The notes: generated from the sequence alone by a model not told the origin. DNA of 64,000 nt from Neisseriaceae bacterium (GCA_017991555.1 JAGOQM010000010.1:1-64000), one strand, 5' to 3'; numbered from the stretch's first letter, positions 34,233-43,186 are shown. Numbers and translations are program-made.

Positions 34233-34853
34233 TCAGCGCAATTTTTTGCCCAATAAATAAATTTCATTAGAGCGATCGCGCGAAGCTTTCGGTTTGCGTA
34301 CCAAAACTTGTTCAAATGCTGACCTCATGGCCGTTAGGTACTCTTGATAGCCTGCACCTTGGAACACTTTGATGAGAAAGTGACCGCCCTCTTTTAGATT
34401 TTGACTGGCAAAATCCAAGGCCAACTCAGCCAAATAGAAACTGCGGGCTTGGTCCGTTACTGCGTTACCAGTCATATTTGGGGCAATGTCTGAAATTACA
34501 AGGTCTAGCGGACGATTTTGTAGTAAAGACTCGAATTCATTTAAAACCGTTTCTTCACGAAAGTCGCCTTGAATAAAGGTCACATTCTCCACCGGGTCCA
34601 TGGGTAAAATATCCAATGCAAACACTTTACCACTTGGCCCCACGATTTTGGCTGCCACCTGACACCAGCTTCCAGGGGCACTGCCCAAGTCTGCCAGCAC
34701 GATGCCGGGATAGATCAAACGATCTTTCTCATTGATTTCTAATAGTTTATAGGCCGCTCGGGCCCGATAACCATCTTTCTTCGCCATGTGCACGTAGTGA
34801 TCGTTCACATGTTCGCTAATCCACAACTTAGATGATTTTGATTTAATTGCCAT
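34233..34853 (-). CDS. rlmE: 23S rRNA 2'-O-methyltransferase RlmE
   Basis: A 206-residue heat-shock methyltransferase (FtsJ/RrmJ) that methylates U2552 of 23S rRNA on the 50S subunit. The SAM site VLADLGSAPGSWCQVAA is at about 53-69 and the K-D-K-E catalytic set includes DLVISDIAPNMTG and HFLIKVFQG. The opening SSKLWISEHVNDHYVHMAKK is typical. It is 62 bases upstream of ftsH and divergent from yhbY, an order conserved in many proteobacteria. Confidence 0.96.
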   Translation of the reverse strand: MAIKSKSSKLWISEHVNDHYVHMAKKDGYRARAAYKLLEINEKDRLIYPGIVLADLGSAPGSWCQVAAKIVGPSGKVFALDILPMDPVENVTFIQGDFREETVLNEFESLLQNRPLDLVISDIAPNMTGNAVTDQARSFYLAELALDFASQNLKEGGHFLIKVFQGAGYQEYLTAMRSAFEQVLVRKPKASRDRSNEIYLLGKKLR

Positions 34854-35001
34854 GACTGACTCACAAACTTAATAATGATGTGTGACCAATTGGCCTATTC
34901 GTCACACTTTCTGGAACTGAACGCACGATTCACTCCCCCAACACAACAAATTTAAAGTACAATTTATCTTTTAGTAATCTAGAACATAGACACCCATCAT
35001 A

Positions 35002-35286
35002 ATGAAGATTGATTTAACCCCCAAAGAGCGTCAGGCTCTGAAACAACAAGCCCACCACATCCAACCTGTTGTGATGATTGGTCAGCATGGCTTAACCGAA
35101 GCCGTACTTAAAGAAGTCGATGCCACCTTAAGCGCGCATGAATTAATTAAAATTCGCGTTTTGGGCGATGAGCGCGAGCCACGCGTCGAAATCTATGACG
35201 CCTTATGTGACCAGCTAAATGCCGCGCCGGTTCAACACATCGGTAAACTATTGGTGATTTGGCGCCCGAAACCAACTGAAGCCTAA
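35002..35286 (+). CDS. yhbY: YhbY-family ribosome assembly RNA-binding protein
   Basis: A 94-residue single CRM-domain protein that binds pre-50S ribosome particles. LTPKERQALKQQAHHIQPVV begins the domain, and the loop GQHGLTEAV (about 28-36) is the GxxG-type RNA-binding motif. HELIKIRVLG follows. It is transcribed away from rlmE with about 150 bases between them. No ribosome site is obvious before the ATG. A long terminator follows. Confidence 0.93.
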   Translation: MKIDLTPKERQALKQQAHHIQPVVMIGQHGLTEAVLKEVDATLSAHELIKIRVLGDEREPRVEIYDALCDQLNAAPVQHIGKLLVIWRPKPTEA

Positions 35287-35302
35287 GCTTCAAACAAACG
35301 CT

Positions 35303-35339
35303 CAGGCAACTTGCACATCCGCAAGTTGCCTGTTTTTTT
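35303..35339 (+). terminator. yhbY terminator
   Basis: CAGGCAACTTGC and GCAAGTTGCCTG form a perfect 12-bp stem with a 6-base loop, followed by seven T. It is a strong plus-strand terminator. Confidence 0.93.
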
Positions 35340-35359
35340 GAGCCCTATGACACGCCCGA

Positions 35360-35809
35360 CTATTTCTGGCAGGGCGTTTGGGTACAGTGCCACACCAAAA
35401 AGGCGCCCAATAGGCTGGTGACCAAGTAAATCACGCTGGACACGCCGTGCCACAGGCCAAAGCTACCGCCAACGGTTTGCAACACCACGTGGCTGTGGTT
35501 AAACTTCAACGCCTCAATAATCGGCGTCACGCCAAAGTGGTTCAACCCCACACACAATAGCATAGCCACGACTAATTTAAAGTAAGCCGTTTTAAATAAC
35601 TTAGCGCCTGCTTCAAATAAACCAAATAACAACAGAATGGCGCCGCACACCAAGCCCAAATAGGCAATGACTTCAAACAGCCGGCCCGCCACGTTGCCCG
35701 CGGTCATTTTTGGCAGCATCTGAAACAGCACCGGCGCCGCCACATAACCTGCAAACCACAAAGCCCCTACCCAGGCCACCACGGCCAAACTTCTGATTTT
35801 TGCCAACAT
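35360..35809 (-). CDS. DUF4149 membrane protein
   Basis: A 149-residue inner-membrane protein of the DUF4149 (TMEM205-like) family with four predicted helices at about 7-27, 45-67, 75-92 and 118-140. VAWVGALWFAGYVAAPVLF at the N-terminus and GGSFGLWHGVSSVIYLV near the end are conserved-looking. The function is unknown. It is the gene just downstream of greA on the same strand, but a terminator intervenes. In several betaproteobacteria a similar gene lies by yhbY and greA (from memory). Confidence 0.72.
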   Translation of the reverse strand: MLAKIRSLAVVAWVGALWFAGYVAAPVLFQMLPKMTAGNVAGRLFEVIAYLGLVCGAILLLFGLFEAGAKLFKTAYFKLVVAMLLCVGLNHFGVTPIIEALKFNHSHVVLQTVGGSFGLWHGVSSVIYLVTSLLGAFLVWHCTQTPCQK

Positions 35810-35858
35810 AATGCGTTCCCATTGTTTGATGACGACGGCCGCTGACGGCCCAAAAACA

Positions 35859-35887
35859 ATCAGGCAACCTATGATAGATTGCCTGAT
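35859..35887 (-). terminator. greA terminator
   Basis: On the minus strand ATCAGGCAA and TTGCCTGAT flank an 11-base loop and are followed by TGTTTTT. It lies seven bases beyond the greA stop. Confidence 0.85.
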
Positions 35888-35893
35888 GGTGTC

Positions 35894-36370
35894 TTAAACG
35901 TACTCGACGCGCAGTATTTCGTACTCACGCACCCCACCTGGGGCTTGCACTTCCGCGACATCACCCTCTTCTTTGCCAATCAGGGCACGGGCAATGGGCG
36001 AACCCACAGAAACCTTACCGACCTTAATGTCGGCTTCGTCGTCGCCCACGATTTGGTAGCGTACGGTGGCTTCTGATTCACAGTCCATCAGCTCAACCGT
36101 GGCGCCGAATACGATGCGGCCATCCACGTCTAATTCAGCAGGGTTGATGATTTGCGCGTTAGACAACTTGCCTTCTAAATCAGCGATACGGCCTTCAACA
36201 AAGCCTTGACGCTCTTTGGCTGCTTCGTATTCTGCATTTTCAGACAGGTCGCCATGAGAACGGGCTTCAGCAATGGCCTCGATCACCGCAGGGCGCTCAA
36301 CGCTTTTTAGTTGCTGTAATTCCGCTTTCAATAACTCAGCGCCATAAACGGTTAAAGGGTATTTTTGCAT
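35894..36370 (-). CDS. greA: Transcription elongation factor GreA
   Basis: A 158-residue secondary-channel factor that makes RNA polymerase cut backtracked RNA. The N-terminal coiled coil (about 12-75) contains the catalytic acidic tip in [17 protein letters not shown]. The C-terminal FKBP-like domain has [21 protein letters not shown] site lies before the ATG. Two hairpins in the leader, one terminator-like, may control expression. Confidence 0.96.
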   Translation of the reverse strand: MQKYPLTVYGAELLKAELQQLKSVERPAVIEAIAEARSHGDLSENAEYEAAKERQGFVEGRIADLEGKLSNAQIINPAELDVDGRIVFGATVELMDCESEATVRYQIVGDDEADIKVGKVSVGSPIARALIGKEEGDVAEVQAPGGVREYEILRVEYV

Positions 36371-36383
36371 GATGCTTTCTCCA

Positions 36384-36403
36384 ACTTACGTCGCAACGTA
36401 AGT
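36384..36403 (-). promoter_or_regulatory. Hairpin just upstream of greA ribosome site
   Basis: ACTTACG (36384-36390) and CGTAAGT (36397-36403) pair perfectly around TCGCAA. It ends a few bases before the greA GGAG site and could affect ribosome access. Confidence 0.4.
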
Positions 36404-36410
36404 AAATAAT

Positions 36411-36447
36411 AAAAACGCAAGCCGCCAAATTCAGAATGGCGGCTTGC
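36411..36447 (-). terminator. Terminator-like hairpin in greA leader
   Basis: GCAAGCCGCCA (36417-36427) and TGGCGGCTTGC (36437-36447) form a perfect 11-bp stem, followed on the minus strand by G then five T. It lies about 40 bases before greA and after the separate ssb terminator. This resembles the E. coli greA leader, where early termination yields GraL RNAs. A second ssb terminator is the alternative. Confidence 0.6.
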
Positions 36448-36567
36448 AAATGTTATGTGCTTATTTTACCAAATCGGAGGGTAAAATCAATCATTATTAT
36501 TACCCTTAGTGACTTCTTTTGACCTTAGCCCAATGCTGGCCTGAGGCCATCCGCGCATAAAAAATAA

Positions 36568-36592
36568 AAAACGAGCCGGTTCGACTCGTTTT
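36568..36592 (-). terminator. ssb terminator
   Basis: AAAACGAG and CTCGTTTT flank a loop that can extend the stem partly (CCGG/TTCGA). The minus strand then shows T-rich sequence. It is 23 bases past the ssb stop. Confidence 0.8.
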
Positions 36593-36614
36593 ATCCTACC
36601 CTGTCTAAATCACT

Positions 36615-37115
36615 TTAGAACGGGATGTCGTCATCTAAGTCGTCCATCACTGGCGCTGGCTTGCTTTCCATGCGGCGCGGTGCGGCAGGCGGCGCGCTTT
36701 GGGCCTGAGGCGCAGATTGGTAATCATTTTGTGGGGCATACTGCTCTTGCGAGTAGCCGCCTTGATCACCGCCGCCACTGCTGTCAGAGCGACCGCCGAC
36801 CATTTTCATCTCGTTGCCGATGATGTCGTAAGCCGTGCGTTCAGCACCATCTTTACCGGTGTATTTACGGCTTTGAATGCGGCCTTCGATGTACACCATG
36901 CTGCCTTTTTTAAGGTATTGACCGGCAATTTCAGCCAGGCGGCGGTATAGGGTAATGTTGTGCCATTCGGTCCGGGTCACGCGCTCACCGCTTTTGTCAC
37001 GCCATTGCTCACTGGTGGCAATCGAAAAGTTGGCGACAGGGTCGCCGTTAGGCATATAGCGTACTTCAGGGTCACGTCCTAAGTTTCCCATCAATATTAC
37101 TTTATTTACAGACAT
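36615..37115 (-). CDS. ssb: Single-stranded DNA-binding protein
   Basis: A 166-residue SSB with an OB-fold at about 1-110 ([54 protein letters not shown]), a Gly/Gln/Pro-rich linker and the acidic tip DDDIPF that recruits repair proteins. Two ATGs lie side by side. The second (37115) has the better seven-base spacing from AGGAG; the first forms TAATG with the stop of the upstream MFS gene. Translation of the two is therefore coupled. Confidence 0.96.
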   Translation of the reverse strand: MSVNKVILMGNLGRDPEVRYMPNGDPVANFSIATSEQWRDKSGERVTRTEWHNITLYRRLAEIAGQYLKKGSMVYIEGRIQSRKYTGKDGAERTAYDIIGNEMKMVGGRSDSSGGGDQGGYSQEQYAPQNDYQSAPQAQSAPPAAPRRMESKPAPVMDDLDDDIPF

Positions 37116-37117
37116 CA

Positions 37118-38473
37118 TTAATCTCCTGAAAGTATGGCTTGTATTACATCAGCATCGTAGCCTTGTTGCAATACTTTTAAATATAAAACACTGCCGTCGT
37201 CGCTACATTCTGCTTCAACAACGGTAGATAAATCAATTAGTTTTGCGCGCAGCTCGGGCCATTGGTTGGCCCAAGCGGCGGGCAGGGTAAACACCACGTT
37301 CTTCACCTTAAGCGGCGCTGGGGCCGTTGCTGCCAGCAATAGCCAGGCCACCATCAACACGGTACAGAAAGTAAAAATCCCGAAAAAACCGTATTTTTGT
37401 GAGATGAAGCCACTCAAAGAGGCACCCACAAATAAGCCCAGTGACTGTGTGGTATTAAACACACCAATGGCGGTGCCTTTGGCATGGGTGGGGGCAATTT
37501 TAGAAATCATCGACGGCAGTGAAGCTTCCAAAATATTGAAGCCAACAAAGTAAAACATCAGCGCCAAGAAAATCGCCAGCAGGCTGTGTAAAGAAAACGA
37601 CAGCCCCAGCTGTGCCACCACCATGAGGGCAATAGCCAACACAAATACCTGTTTAAGCTTGCCCTTTTTCTCGCCCACGATAATCGCCGGCACCATCAGC
37701 ACCAAGCCTAAAACCACCACTGGCAGGTAAAGATACCAATGCTGTTCGCGGGCCAACCCTAAGCCTTCCAGCGCCAAGGGCAAGGACAGAAACAGCAGCA
37801 TTTGCGCACAGTGTAAAGCAAACACCCCAAAATTTAAACGCAATAGCTGGGTATTTTTTAAAACCAAGGGCAAAGCGGAGACGGTGGCCTCGGCGTCGGC
37901 GTGTACTTTACTCACCTGTGGGTTCGGCACCATATAGTGAACCGTCACGATCGCCAGCAGGGTCAACACCCCCGTTAACGCAAAAATACCGTTGACGCCG
38001 ATGATGCCTGCCAATAATGGGCCCAACACTAGGCTCACGGCAAAGGTCACCCCAATGCTGATGCCAATCATGGCCATTGCGCGCGTGCGCACCTCATCTC
38101 GGGTCAGGTCGGCCAACAGCGCCGTTACCGCCGCACTCACCGCCCCTGCCCCTTGAATGGCGCGCCCTAAGGCCAAAAGGTAAATATTGTCGGCATAGGC
38201 GGCGATAAAGCTACCCAAAGCAAACACCAACAGGCCAAGGTAAATCACCCGTTTGCGGCCAAAGCGGTCGGAAGCCATGCCCAAAGGCAGTTGCAGCAAC
38301 GCCTGGGTTAAGCCATAGGCACCAAAAGCCAACCCAACCCAGCGTGGGTCTAAGCCGCCATCCATGGTTTGGGCATACAGAGCGAACACCGGCAAAATTA
38401 AAAACATGCCCAGCATTCTTAAGGCATACACGCCTGCCAGAGCCGTACTGGCCCGTAATTCTTGTGGATTCAT
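37118..38473 (-). CDS. MFS transporter with C-terminal soluble domain
   Basis: A 451-residue major facilitator protein with twelve predicted helices in the first about 390 residues. The loop 2-3 motif [13 protein letters not shown] is at about 65-77, and the drug-efflux-type [14 protein letters not shown] motif at about 108. About 60 soluble residues follow, ending [16 protein letters not shown], as in the YajR group with an added cytoplasmic ferredoxin-like domain. The substrate is unknown. It is the gene directly upstream of ssb, overlapping it by one base, a neighbour pair seen in Neisseria relatives (from memory). Confidence 0.85.
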   Translation of the reverse strand: MNPQELRASTALAGVYALRMLGMFLILPVFALYAQTMDGGLDPRWVGLAFGAYGLTQALLQLPLGMASDRFGRKRVIYLGLLVFALGSFIAAYADNIYLLALGRAIQGAGAVSAAVTALLADLTRDEVRTRAMAMIGISIGVTFAVSLVLGPLLAGIIGVNGIFALTGVLTLLAIVTVHYMVPNPQVSKVHADAEATVSALPLVLKNTQLLRLNFGVFALHCAQMLLFLSLPLALEGLGLAREQHWYLYLPVVVLGLVLMVPAIIVGEKKGKLKQVFVLAIALMVVAQLGLSFSLHSLLAIFLALMFYFVGFNILEASLPSMISKIAPTHAKGTAIGVFNTTQSLGLFVGASLSGFISQKYGFFGIFTFCTVLMVAWLLLAATAPAPLKVKNVVFTLPAAWANQWPELRAKLIDLSTVVEAECSDDGSVLYLKVLQQGYDADVIQAILSGD

Positions 38474-38609
38474 AATGTGTGTACTTTACCTGCTAGATGA
38501 TCGAAAGGGCGGCATTCGCGCACAGGCTAAATGCCAACCATTCGCATTATACTGACTTTTAAGCGCTTGTATTCTTTAATTTTCGTCATTACTGAAAACC
38601 AAAAAATAA

Positions 38610-39650
38610 CTACTCCGCGACAAACGTCCAGTCGGTTTGACCGCCGGCACGCATGGGGATCAACACTTGGCCATCACCAAACGGCAGGCTAGACACAATG
38701 TCTTGCGGCTGCTTAATCAACTTTACCTTGCGGGTGTTTTCAGGTAAACCATAAAAACGGGCACCGTTTTGGCTGGCAAAAGCCTCTAGCTTGTCTAGTG
38801 CGCCGATGCTTTCAAAAGCCTCTGCGTACAGCTCTAGTGCGGCGTGGGCGCTGAACATCCCGGCACAACCACAGGCACTTTCTTTCGCACCCTGCGGGTG
38901 AGGCGCGCTGTCGGTGCCCAAAAAGAATTTATGCGCCATGGGGCCACTCACCGCGGCCAACAGGCCTTGACGATGGCTTTCACGCTTTAAGACGGGCAAA
39001 CAATAGTGATGCGGCCGCACCCCGCCCACCAATAAATCATTGCGGTTCAACAGCAAATGTTGGGGGGTGACGCTGGCGGCCACGTTGTCGCCGGCGCCTT
39101 GCACTAAGTCGGCGGCGTCAGAAGTCGTGATGTGCTCAAACACCACCTTTAAGGTTGGCACCTTGGCCAAAATGGGCAACAGCACGCGGTCAATGAACAC
39201 CGCTTCGCGATCAAAGATGTCGATGTCGGCGTCGGTGACTTCACCATGCACCAAGAACAACACGCCCTCTTCGGCCATCGCTTCTAAAACCGGGATCAAC
39301 TTGAACAGGTCGGTCACGCCCGAAGCGGAATTAGTGGTGGCCCCAGCAGGATACAGCTTGAACGCCACAATCCCTGCGGCCTTGGCTTCTTTCACCATGG
39401 CCGGCGTGGTTTTGTCGGTCAAATATAACGTCATCAACGGGGCGAAGCCGTTGCCTGCGGGCACGGCAGCCTTAATCTTGGCCTCATAGGCCTGAGCCAT
39501 CGCCACGGTGGTCACCGGCAAAGCCAGGTTTGGCATAATCACGGCGCGGCCCATTTGGCGCGCAGTATAAGGGACAACAGCGGCTAAAGCCGCGCCATCA
39601 CGCACATGAAGGTGCATGTCATCAGGCTGGAGTAGTTCCAAAACTTGCAT
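38610..39650 (-). CDS. pyrC: Dihydroorotase PyrC
   Basis: A 346-residue zinc enzyme closing the dihydroorotate ring in pyrimidine synthesis. Zinc ligands are in [10 protein letters not shown] (about 10-19), [12 protein letters not shown] (the carboxylated Lys, about 99), LVHGEV, EHITT, and the catalytic Asp in [10 protein letters not shown] (about 247). The type matches E. coli PyrC (class II). AAGGAA precedes the ATG. It is followed in the same direction by no close gene, and tusA lies just upstream. Confidence 0.96.
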   Translation of the reverse strand: MQVLELLQPDDMHLHVRDGAALAAVVPYTARQMGRAVIMPNLALPVTTVAMAQAYEAKIKAAVPAGNGFAPLMTLYLTDKTTPAMVKEAKAAGIVAFKLYPAGATTNSASGVTDLFKLIPVLEAMAEEGVLFLVHGEVTDADIDIFDREAVFIDRVLLPILAKVPTLKVVFEHITTSDAADLVQGAGDNVAASVTPQHLLLNRNDLLVGGVRPHHYCLPVLKRESHRQGLLAAVSGPMAHKFFLGTDSAPHPQGAKESACGCAGMFSAHAALELYAEAFESIGALDKLEAFASQNGARFYGLPENTRKVKLIKQPQDIVSSLPFGDGQVLIPMRAGGQTDWTFVAE

Positions 39651-39671
39651 GAGGTTCCTTTATTTTCATCG

Positions 39672-39902
39672 TTATTTATGTTGTACAACCATTCGATACA
39701 GGCCGGCTTCTGGCTCATCTGACAGCAATAAAATGTGGCCAGTCTGGCGGCAAAACGCTTCAAAATCCACGGGTGCGCCTTTGTCCGTGGCCAACACCGC
39801 CAACACTTCACCGGTGGCCATTTTGGCCAAGGCTTTTTTGGCCTTTAAAATCGGCATCGGGCAGTTCAGCCCTTTTACATCTAAGGTTTCGGTAATATTC
39901 AT
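39672..39902 (-). CDS. tusA: TusA-family sulfurtransferase
   Basis: A 76-residue TusA/SirA/YedF-family sulfur carrier. The active-site motif is GLNCPMPILKAKKAL (Cys about 13), with the downstream LAVLATDKGAPVDFEAFC strand-helix. It passes persulfide sulfur for tRNA thiolation or related pathways. The ATG at 39902 has an AAGGG-type site at normal spacing; an upstream GTG is less likely. It ends 21 bases before pyrC on the same strand. YedF-type function is an alternative. Confidence 0.85.
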   Translation of the reverse strand: MNITETLDVKGLNCPMPILKAKKALAKMATGEVLAVLATDKGAPVDFEAFCRQTGHILLLSDEPEAGLYRMVVQHK

Positions 39903-40060
39903 GGTCACCCTTTACATCACAATGTCCGTATTCTAACAAAGGCGCACGGTCTTTGCCCATTTATCCCCAACTTAAACAGCCAAGACTTTAAAATAGCGCC
40001 CTTTTAAGCGTACAATAAGGCAACACACCGCTCTCTATGATGATAACCCCTAGGAAGATC

Positions 40061-40561
40061 ATGAATAAATTTGCATGGGCCCTACTGGCTTGTAGCAGCT
40101 TGACCTTGGCCGCCAACGATGGCCTTAACCTGCACTATCAAGCACCGGTCGCCACTGTCATACAGGAGGCAGAAATCGACCTACCCGCCTACCCCGACAC
40201 CCAAAATGACGATCAGTGGATCAGCGTGTACACCACCCAAACCGCCGCCACCGTGCCATCTTTGCACTTGGACAGCCTGGCCGTTCCCGGAGATGGCACC
40301 ATCCGCTACGTATTGAACATTCAGCCGCGCTCCAAGAAGGTCGACAACCTCAGTGTTGAAGCACTGAACTGTAAAGAGCGCAGCTACAAAGCCTATGCGT
40401 TTGGCAACACCTTTAATCAAACCTGGGCCGCCAACAAAACCCCCAAATGGATTGAAATTCGCTCCATTGACTCGGTGCGCCACACCCTACGCAAGCTGTT
40501 TTGCGATGAAGGCATGCCCCAAAACGTTGAGGCACTCAACCTCTTGCTTAAAAAGCAATAG
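40061..40561 (+). CDS. CNP1-like periplasmic protein
   Basis: A 166-residue secreted protein with the CNP1-like domain named from Neisseria. The signal peptide is MNKFAWALLACSSLTLAA. The domain shows AEIDLPAYPD, DGTIRYVLNIQP, ALNCKERSYKAYAFG and WIEIRS, with two Cys that may form a disulfide (CKER and LFCDEG). AGGAAG lies before the ATG at 40061; an ATG at 40037 is less well placed. The function is not known. The family supports a Neisseriales or related origin. Confidence 0.8.
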   Translation: MNKFAWALLACSSLTLAANDGLNLHYQAPVATVIQEAEIDLPAYPDTQNDDQWISVYTTQTAATVPSLHLDSLAVPGDGTIRYVLNIQPRSKKVDNLSVEALNCKERSYKAYAFGNTFNQTWAANKTPKWIEIRSIDSVRHTLRKLFCDEGMPQNVEALNLLLKKQ

Positions 40562-40863
40562 CCGCGCAGACGCAGGCCTGTCGCCCTTACATCGGGCCAG
40601 GCCAACGCCGGCCGCCGCCACAATCCCCCCACCGCACGGCCTTATCCTGCCTCATCGGCGTCTCTGCTTGCACCACGTCACCACGCCTAAAAGCCTAAGT
40701 CATTCAAAAACTGGGCCTTTATTATGAGATATAGATGGTAAATTGATTCAATATATGTTTAAAATGAACTTTCTGTGGCTTTGTTTTCTCTAAAACACAG
40801 GTAGGTTAAGACGCATTAACCCATAATGACGTGTCTATCACATTACACATAAGGAATCTGACG
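40562..40863. other. Intergenic region with composition shift
   Basis: About 300 bases without a gene. The first 150 bases are GC-rich. From about 40720 the sequence becomes strongly AT-rich up to the META-domain gene, which probably contains its promoter. No strong hairpin, terminator T-run or repeat was found. Confidence 0.4.
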
Positions 40864-41544
40864 ATGAAAAAAATACTACTATTACTCGGTCTATCTTGTT
40901 CTGTGGCTCAGGCCGCCACCCCCTTAACCAATACCAGCTGGATTATGGTTGAACCTGCCACCAAAAACGCCGCGCAAGCCCCAACCATTACCTTTACCGA
41001 AAAAGGCATTAATGGTTTTTCTGGCTGTAACCGCTACACCATGCAGCCGAATCCTAAGGGCGAAAGCAACATCGCCACCACCCGCATGATGTGTGCTGAC
41101 GACCAAATGGCGCTAGAAGCGGCCTTTTTGAAGGCCATGGGCAACCAGCCTCAGTTCACGCAAAGCCTAGACGGTAAGTTCTTGGTGATCAACGAAGGCT
41201 CTGACGACAAGTTTGCCTTCAAAAAACAGGCCATGCCTAAAGAAGCCGCCAAGCAGCCCACCGCCGTCGCCCCGATTCCCCCTGCCAGCGCTAGCCTGCC
41301 AGCAGACGATGGCCAAACCACCTTCTTAGTGCGCCGCTCAAGCCAGCCTCAGGCCAGCATTGAGGTCAAAGCCACACCTGAAGGCCCATGGGTACCCAGC
41401 AATGGTCAAATCGCCAACTTTACCCCAGACGCCAAAGTAGCGGCCTACGCCATTGAGGTGAAAGCCAACCCAGACCAAAGCGCTGGCGCACCTAAATGGG
41501 CCCTATCACGCATTGTCTTCCAAGAAGACAAGCCGGCTCGTTAA
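40864..41544 (+). CDS. META-domain (HslJ-like) secreted protein
   Basis: A 226-residue exported protein. The signal peptide is MKKILLLLGLSCSVAQA. The META domain spans about 20-120 with NTSWIMVEP, TFTEKGINGFSGCNRYT and TTRMMCADDQMALEAAFLKA, as in HslJ, linked in E. coli to novobiocin resistance. A proline/alanine linker leads to about 90 residues (FLVRRSSQPQASIEVK onward) that I do not recognise. AAGGAA supports this start; the frame opens slightly earlier at 40831. Confidence 0.82.
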   Translation: MKKILLLLGLSCSVAQAATPLTNTSWIMVEPATKNAAQAPTITFTEKGINGFSGCNRYTMQPNPKGESNIATTRMMCADDQMALEAAFLKAMGNQPQFTQSLDGKFLVINEGSDDKFAFKKQAMPKEAAKQPTAVAPIPPASASLPADDGQTTFLVRRSSQPQASIEVKATPEGPWVPSNGQIANFTPDAKVAAYAIEVKANPDQSAGAPKWALSRIVFQEDKPAR

Positions 41545-41587
41545 GTCCATAGATTGATCAGGCCAAACCCCCAACGTTTGGTCACCT

Positions 41588-41630
41588 CATAAATGATCCC
41601 CACCGCATCTAACGGTGGGGATCATTTATG
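41588..41630. terminator. Perfect 18-bp hairpin between convergent genes
   Basis: CATAAATGATCCCCACCG (41588-41605) and its exact reverse complement (41613-41630) flank a 7-base loop. It lies between the META-domain gene and the convergent LysR gene. There is no T-run, so it is either an unusual bidirectional terminator or a repeat. Confidence 0.55.
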
Positions 41631-41659
41631 CCGCAATAAGTCAGGGCCACAATCAAAGT

Positions 41660-42559
41660 CTATAACAAGCCCTCGTCAGCAGTCTGAATCAGTTCAACAT
41701 AACGTTTGGCCCCTAGCCCTTGCGGAAACATTTTAGACCACACCACGTTCACGCACAGGCTTGATTGACGATTCATGCCGGCCCACTCCAGGTTGATTAA
41801 ACTGCCCGTAGCAATCGCATCCGCCACTAAGTATTCAGGCAACAAAGCCCAGCCCAAACCGGACTTTACCAAGCACAAGGCGGCTAAATAAGCGTCAACA
41901 TGCCAAACCGTATGCGACAATAATTGTCCTTGGGCAACAGCACCCACAAAACGACTGCGCAACGAAATCTGGCGAATATTCCTCAGCGCCGCCTGATCGA
42001 GCCGCCCTACTTTGCCTTCAGCCAAGGTCTTATGATTGGCCGCAATCACCGCCACCATCGATTCTTGCCCCATAGCCACCCAAGATTCTCGCTCATCAAC
42101 CCCTCCACGCTCAAACACGATGGCCAACTGCGCTTCCCCAAGCTGCAACAATGCCAAAGCGTCTTCTTGAGGCGCGGTGACCACATTAACTTTAAGCATC
42201 GGATACTCGTGTTCAAGCGCGATCAAAGGCGTGCTCCAATTAACCATTAGTAATTCTGGCGCAATCACCATCGTCAACTCTGTTTCAAGCCCCTTATGTA
42301 AAGCCAATGCATAACCGTTTAAATCCTGTAGGTTCTGATTCACTGCCCGCGCCTTCGAGGCGAGTGCCCGCGCAACATCGGTCGGCACTGGCTCACGCCC
42401 CTGCCGGTCAAACAACATCAGATCCAACTCTGCCTCTAGCTGTGCGATGCTCATGCTGATGGCCGATGGCACTCGGCCTAAGGCACGCGCCGCCGCCGAA
42501 AATGAGCCATGATCAAGCACCGCTAAAAACACCCTAATCGTCTCGCTCGAAAAAACCAT
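41660..42559 (-). CDS. LysR-family regulator of the adjacent PACE efflux gene
   Basis: A 299-residue LysR regulator. The winged helix-turn-helix is at about 1-62 (VFLAVLDHGSFSAAARALGR, PSAISMSIAQLEAELDLMLF), and the effector domain follows from about 90. It is divergent from a PACE transporter gene with about 100 bases between, the AceR-AceI arrangement in which the LysR protein activates the pump in response to its substrate. A symmetrical T-N11-A motif lies in the gap. The ligand is unknown. Confidence 0.88.
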   Translation of the reverse strand: MVFSSETIRVFLAVLDHGSFSAAARALGRVPSAISMSIAQLEAELDLMLFDRQGREPVPTDVARALASKARAVNQNLQDLNGYALALHKGLETELTMVIAPELLMVNWSTPLIALEHEYPMLKVNVVTAPQEDALALLQLGEAQLAIVFERGGVDERESWVAMGQESMVAVIAANHKTLAEGKVGRLDQAALRNIRQISLRSRFVGAVAQGQLLSHTVWHVDAYLAALCLVKSGLGWALLPEYLVADAIATGSLINLEWAGMNRQSSLCVNVVWSKMFPQGLGAKRYVELIQTADEGLL

Positions 42560-42589
42560 ACCCCCTCCTTCAGTTTTATTGATGGGTTC

Positions 42590-42614
42590 TGATTTTTTAT
42601 ATCAAACAAAATCA
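42590..42614. promoter_or_regulatory. Candidate LysR binding site
   Basis: TGATTTT (42590-42596) and AAAATCA (42608-42614) are a perfect 7-bp inverted repeat separated by 11 bases, that is, the classical T-N11-A LysR box. It lies midway between the divergent LysR and PACE genes. Confidence 0.65.
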
Positions 42615-42660
42615 TATACAGTCAATTTTTTATGAATTAAACATACAAGGAATATTGGTC

Positions 42661-43110
42661 ATGCAAGGCCTCAAGCGAAAAATCCTGTACGCCACCCTAT
42701 ACGAACTCGTGGCCATGACATTCACCACCCTCACCTTTGTTTTTATGGTTCAGAGCGCGGCCAGTCACGCAGGCTTCACCAGCATCATGACCGCCTTAAT
42801 CGCCCTGATCTGGAACCTTGTTTACAATACATTATTTGAATACTGGGAAATCCGTCAGCGCCAAAGGCGACGTACCATTAAGCGCCGTATCCTACACGCG
42901 CTGGGCTTTGAACTAGGCCTGGTGTTTATGCTGGTGCCGTTATTTTCCTTGGCGCTGGGCGTGAGTTTATGGCAGGCCTTTATGCTCGACCTAGGGCTGA
43001 TTGTTTTCTTCCTCGTCTACACCTACCTGTTCAACCTTATTTTTGACGTTCTTTTTGGCCTACCCGCATCGGCCCAGACCCAGACTCAAGCCAAAAAACA
43101 TGACCAATAA
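42661..43110 (+). CDS. PACE family efflux transporter, AceI-like
   Basis: A 149-residue membrane protein made of two BTP (bacterial transmembrane pair) repeats, four helices in all. The first repeat has the key glutamate in LYELVAM (about 16) and NLVYNTLFEYWEIRQ. The second has HALGFELGLVF and YTYLFNLIFD. AceI, the founding member, exports chlorhexidine, and its Glu15 is essential. AAGGA lies nine bases before the ATG at 42661; a TTG two codons earlier is less likely. Natural substrates may be short-chain diamines, which is notable given the polyamine-type binding proteins elsewhere in the window. Confidence 0.88.
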   Translation: MQGLKRKILYATLYELVAMTFTTLTFVFMVQSAASHAGFTSIMTALIALIWNLVYNTLFEYWEIRQRQRRRTIKRRILHALGFELGLVFMLVPLFSLALGVSLWQAFMLDLGLIVFFLVYTYLFNLIFDVLFGLPASAQTQTQAKKHDQ

Positions 43111-43139
43111 GCCGTCTACAACACAGCCAACAGACGCGA

Positions 43140-43164
43140 AAAAGCCGCTCAATGAGCGGCTTTT
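43140..43164. terminator. Bidirectional terminator PACE/hpf
   Basis: AAAAGCCGCTC, AAT, GAGCGGCTTTT: perfect stem with A and T runs, between the convergent PACE and hpf genes. Confidence 0.9.
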
Positions 43165-43186
43165 CTTATTTGACTGACCATCAAAC

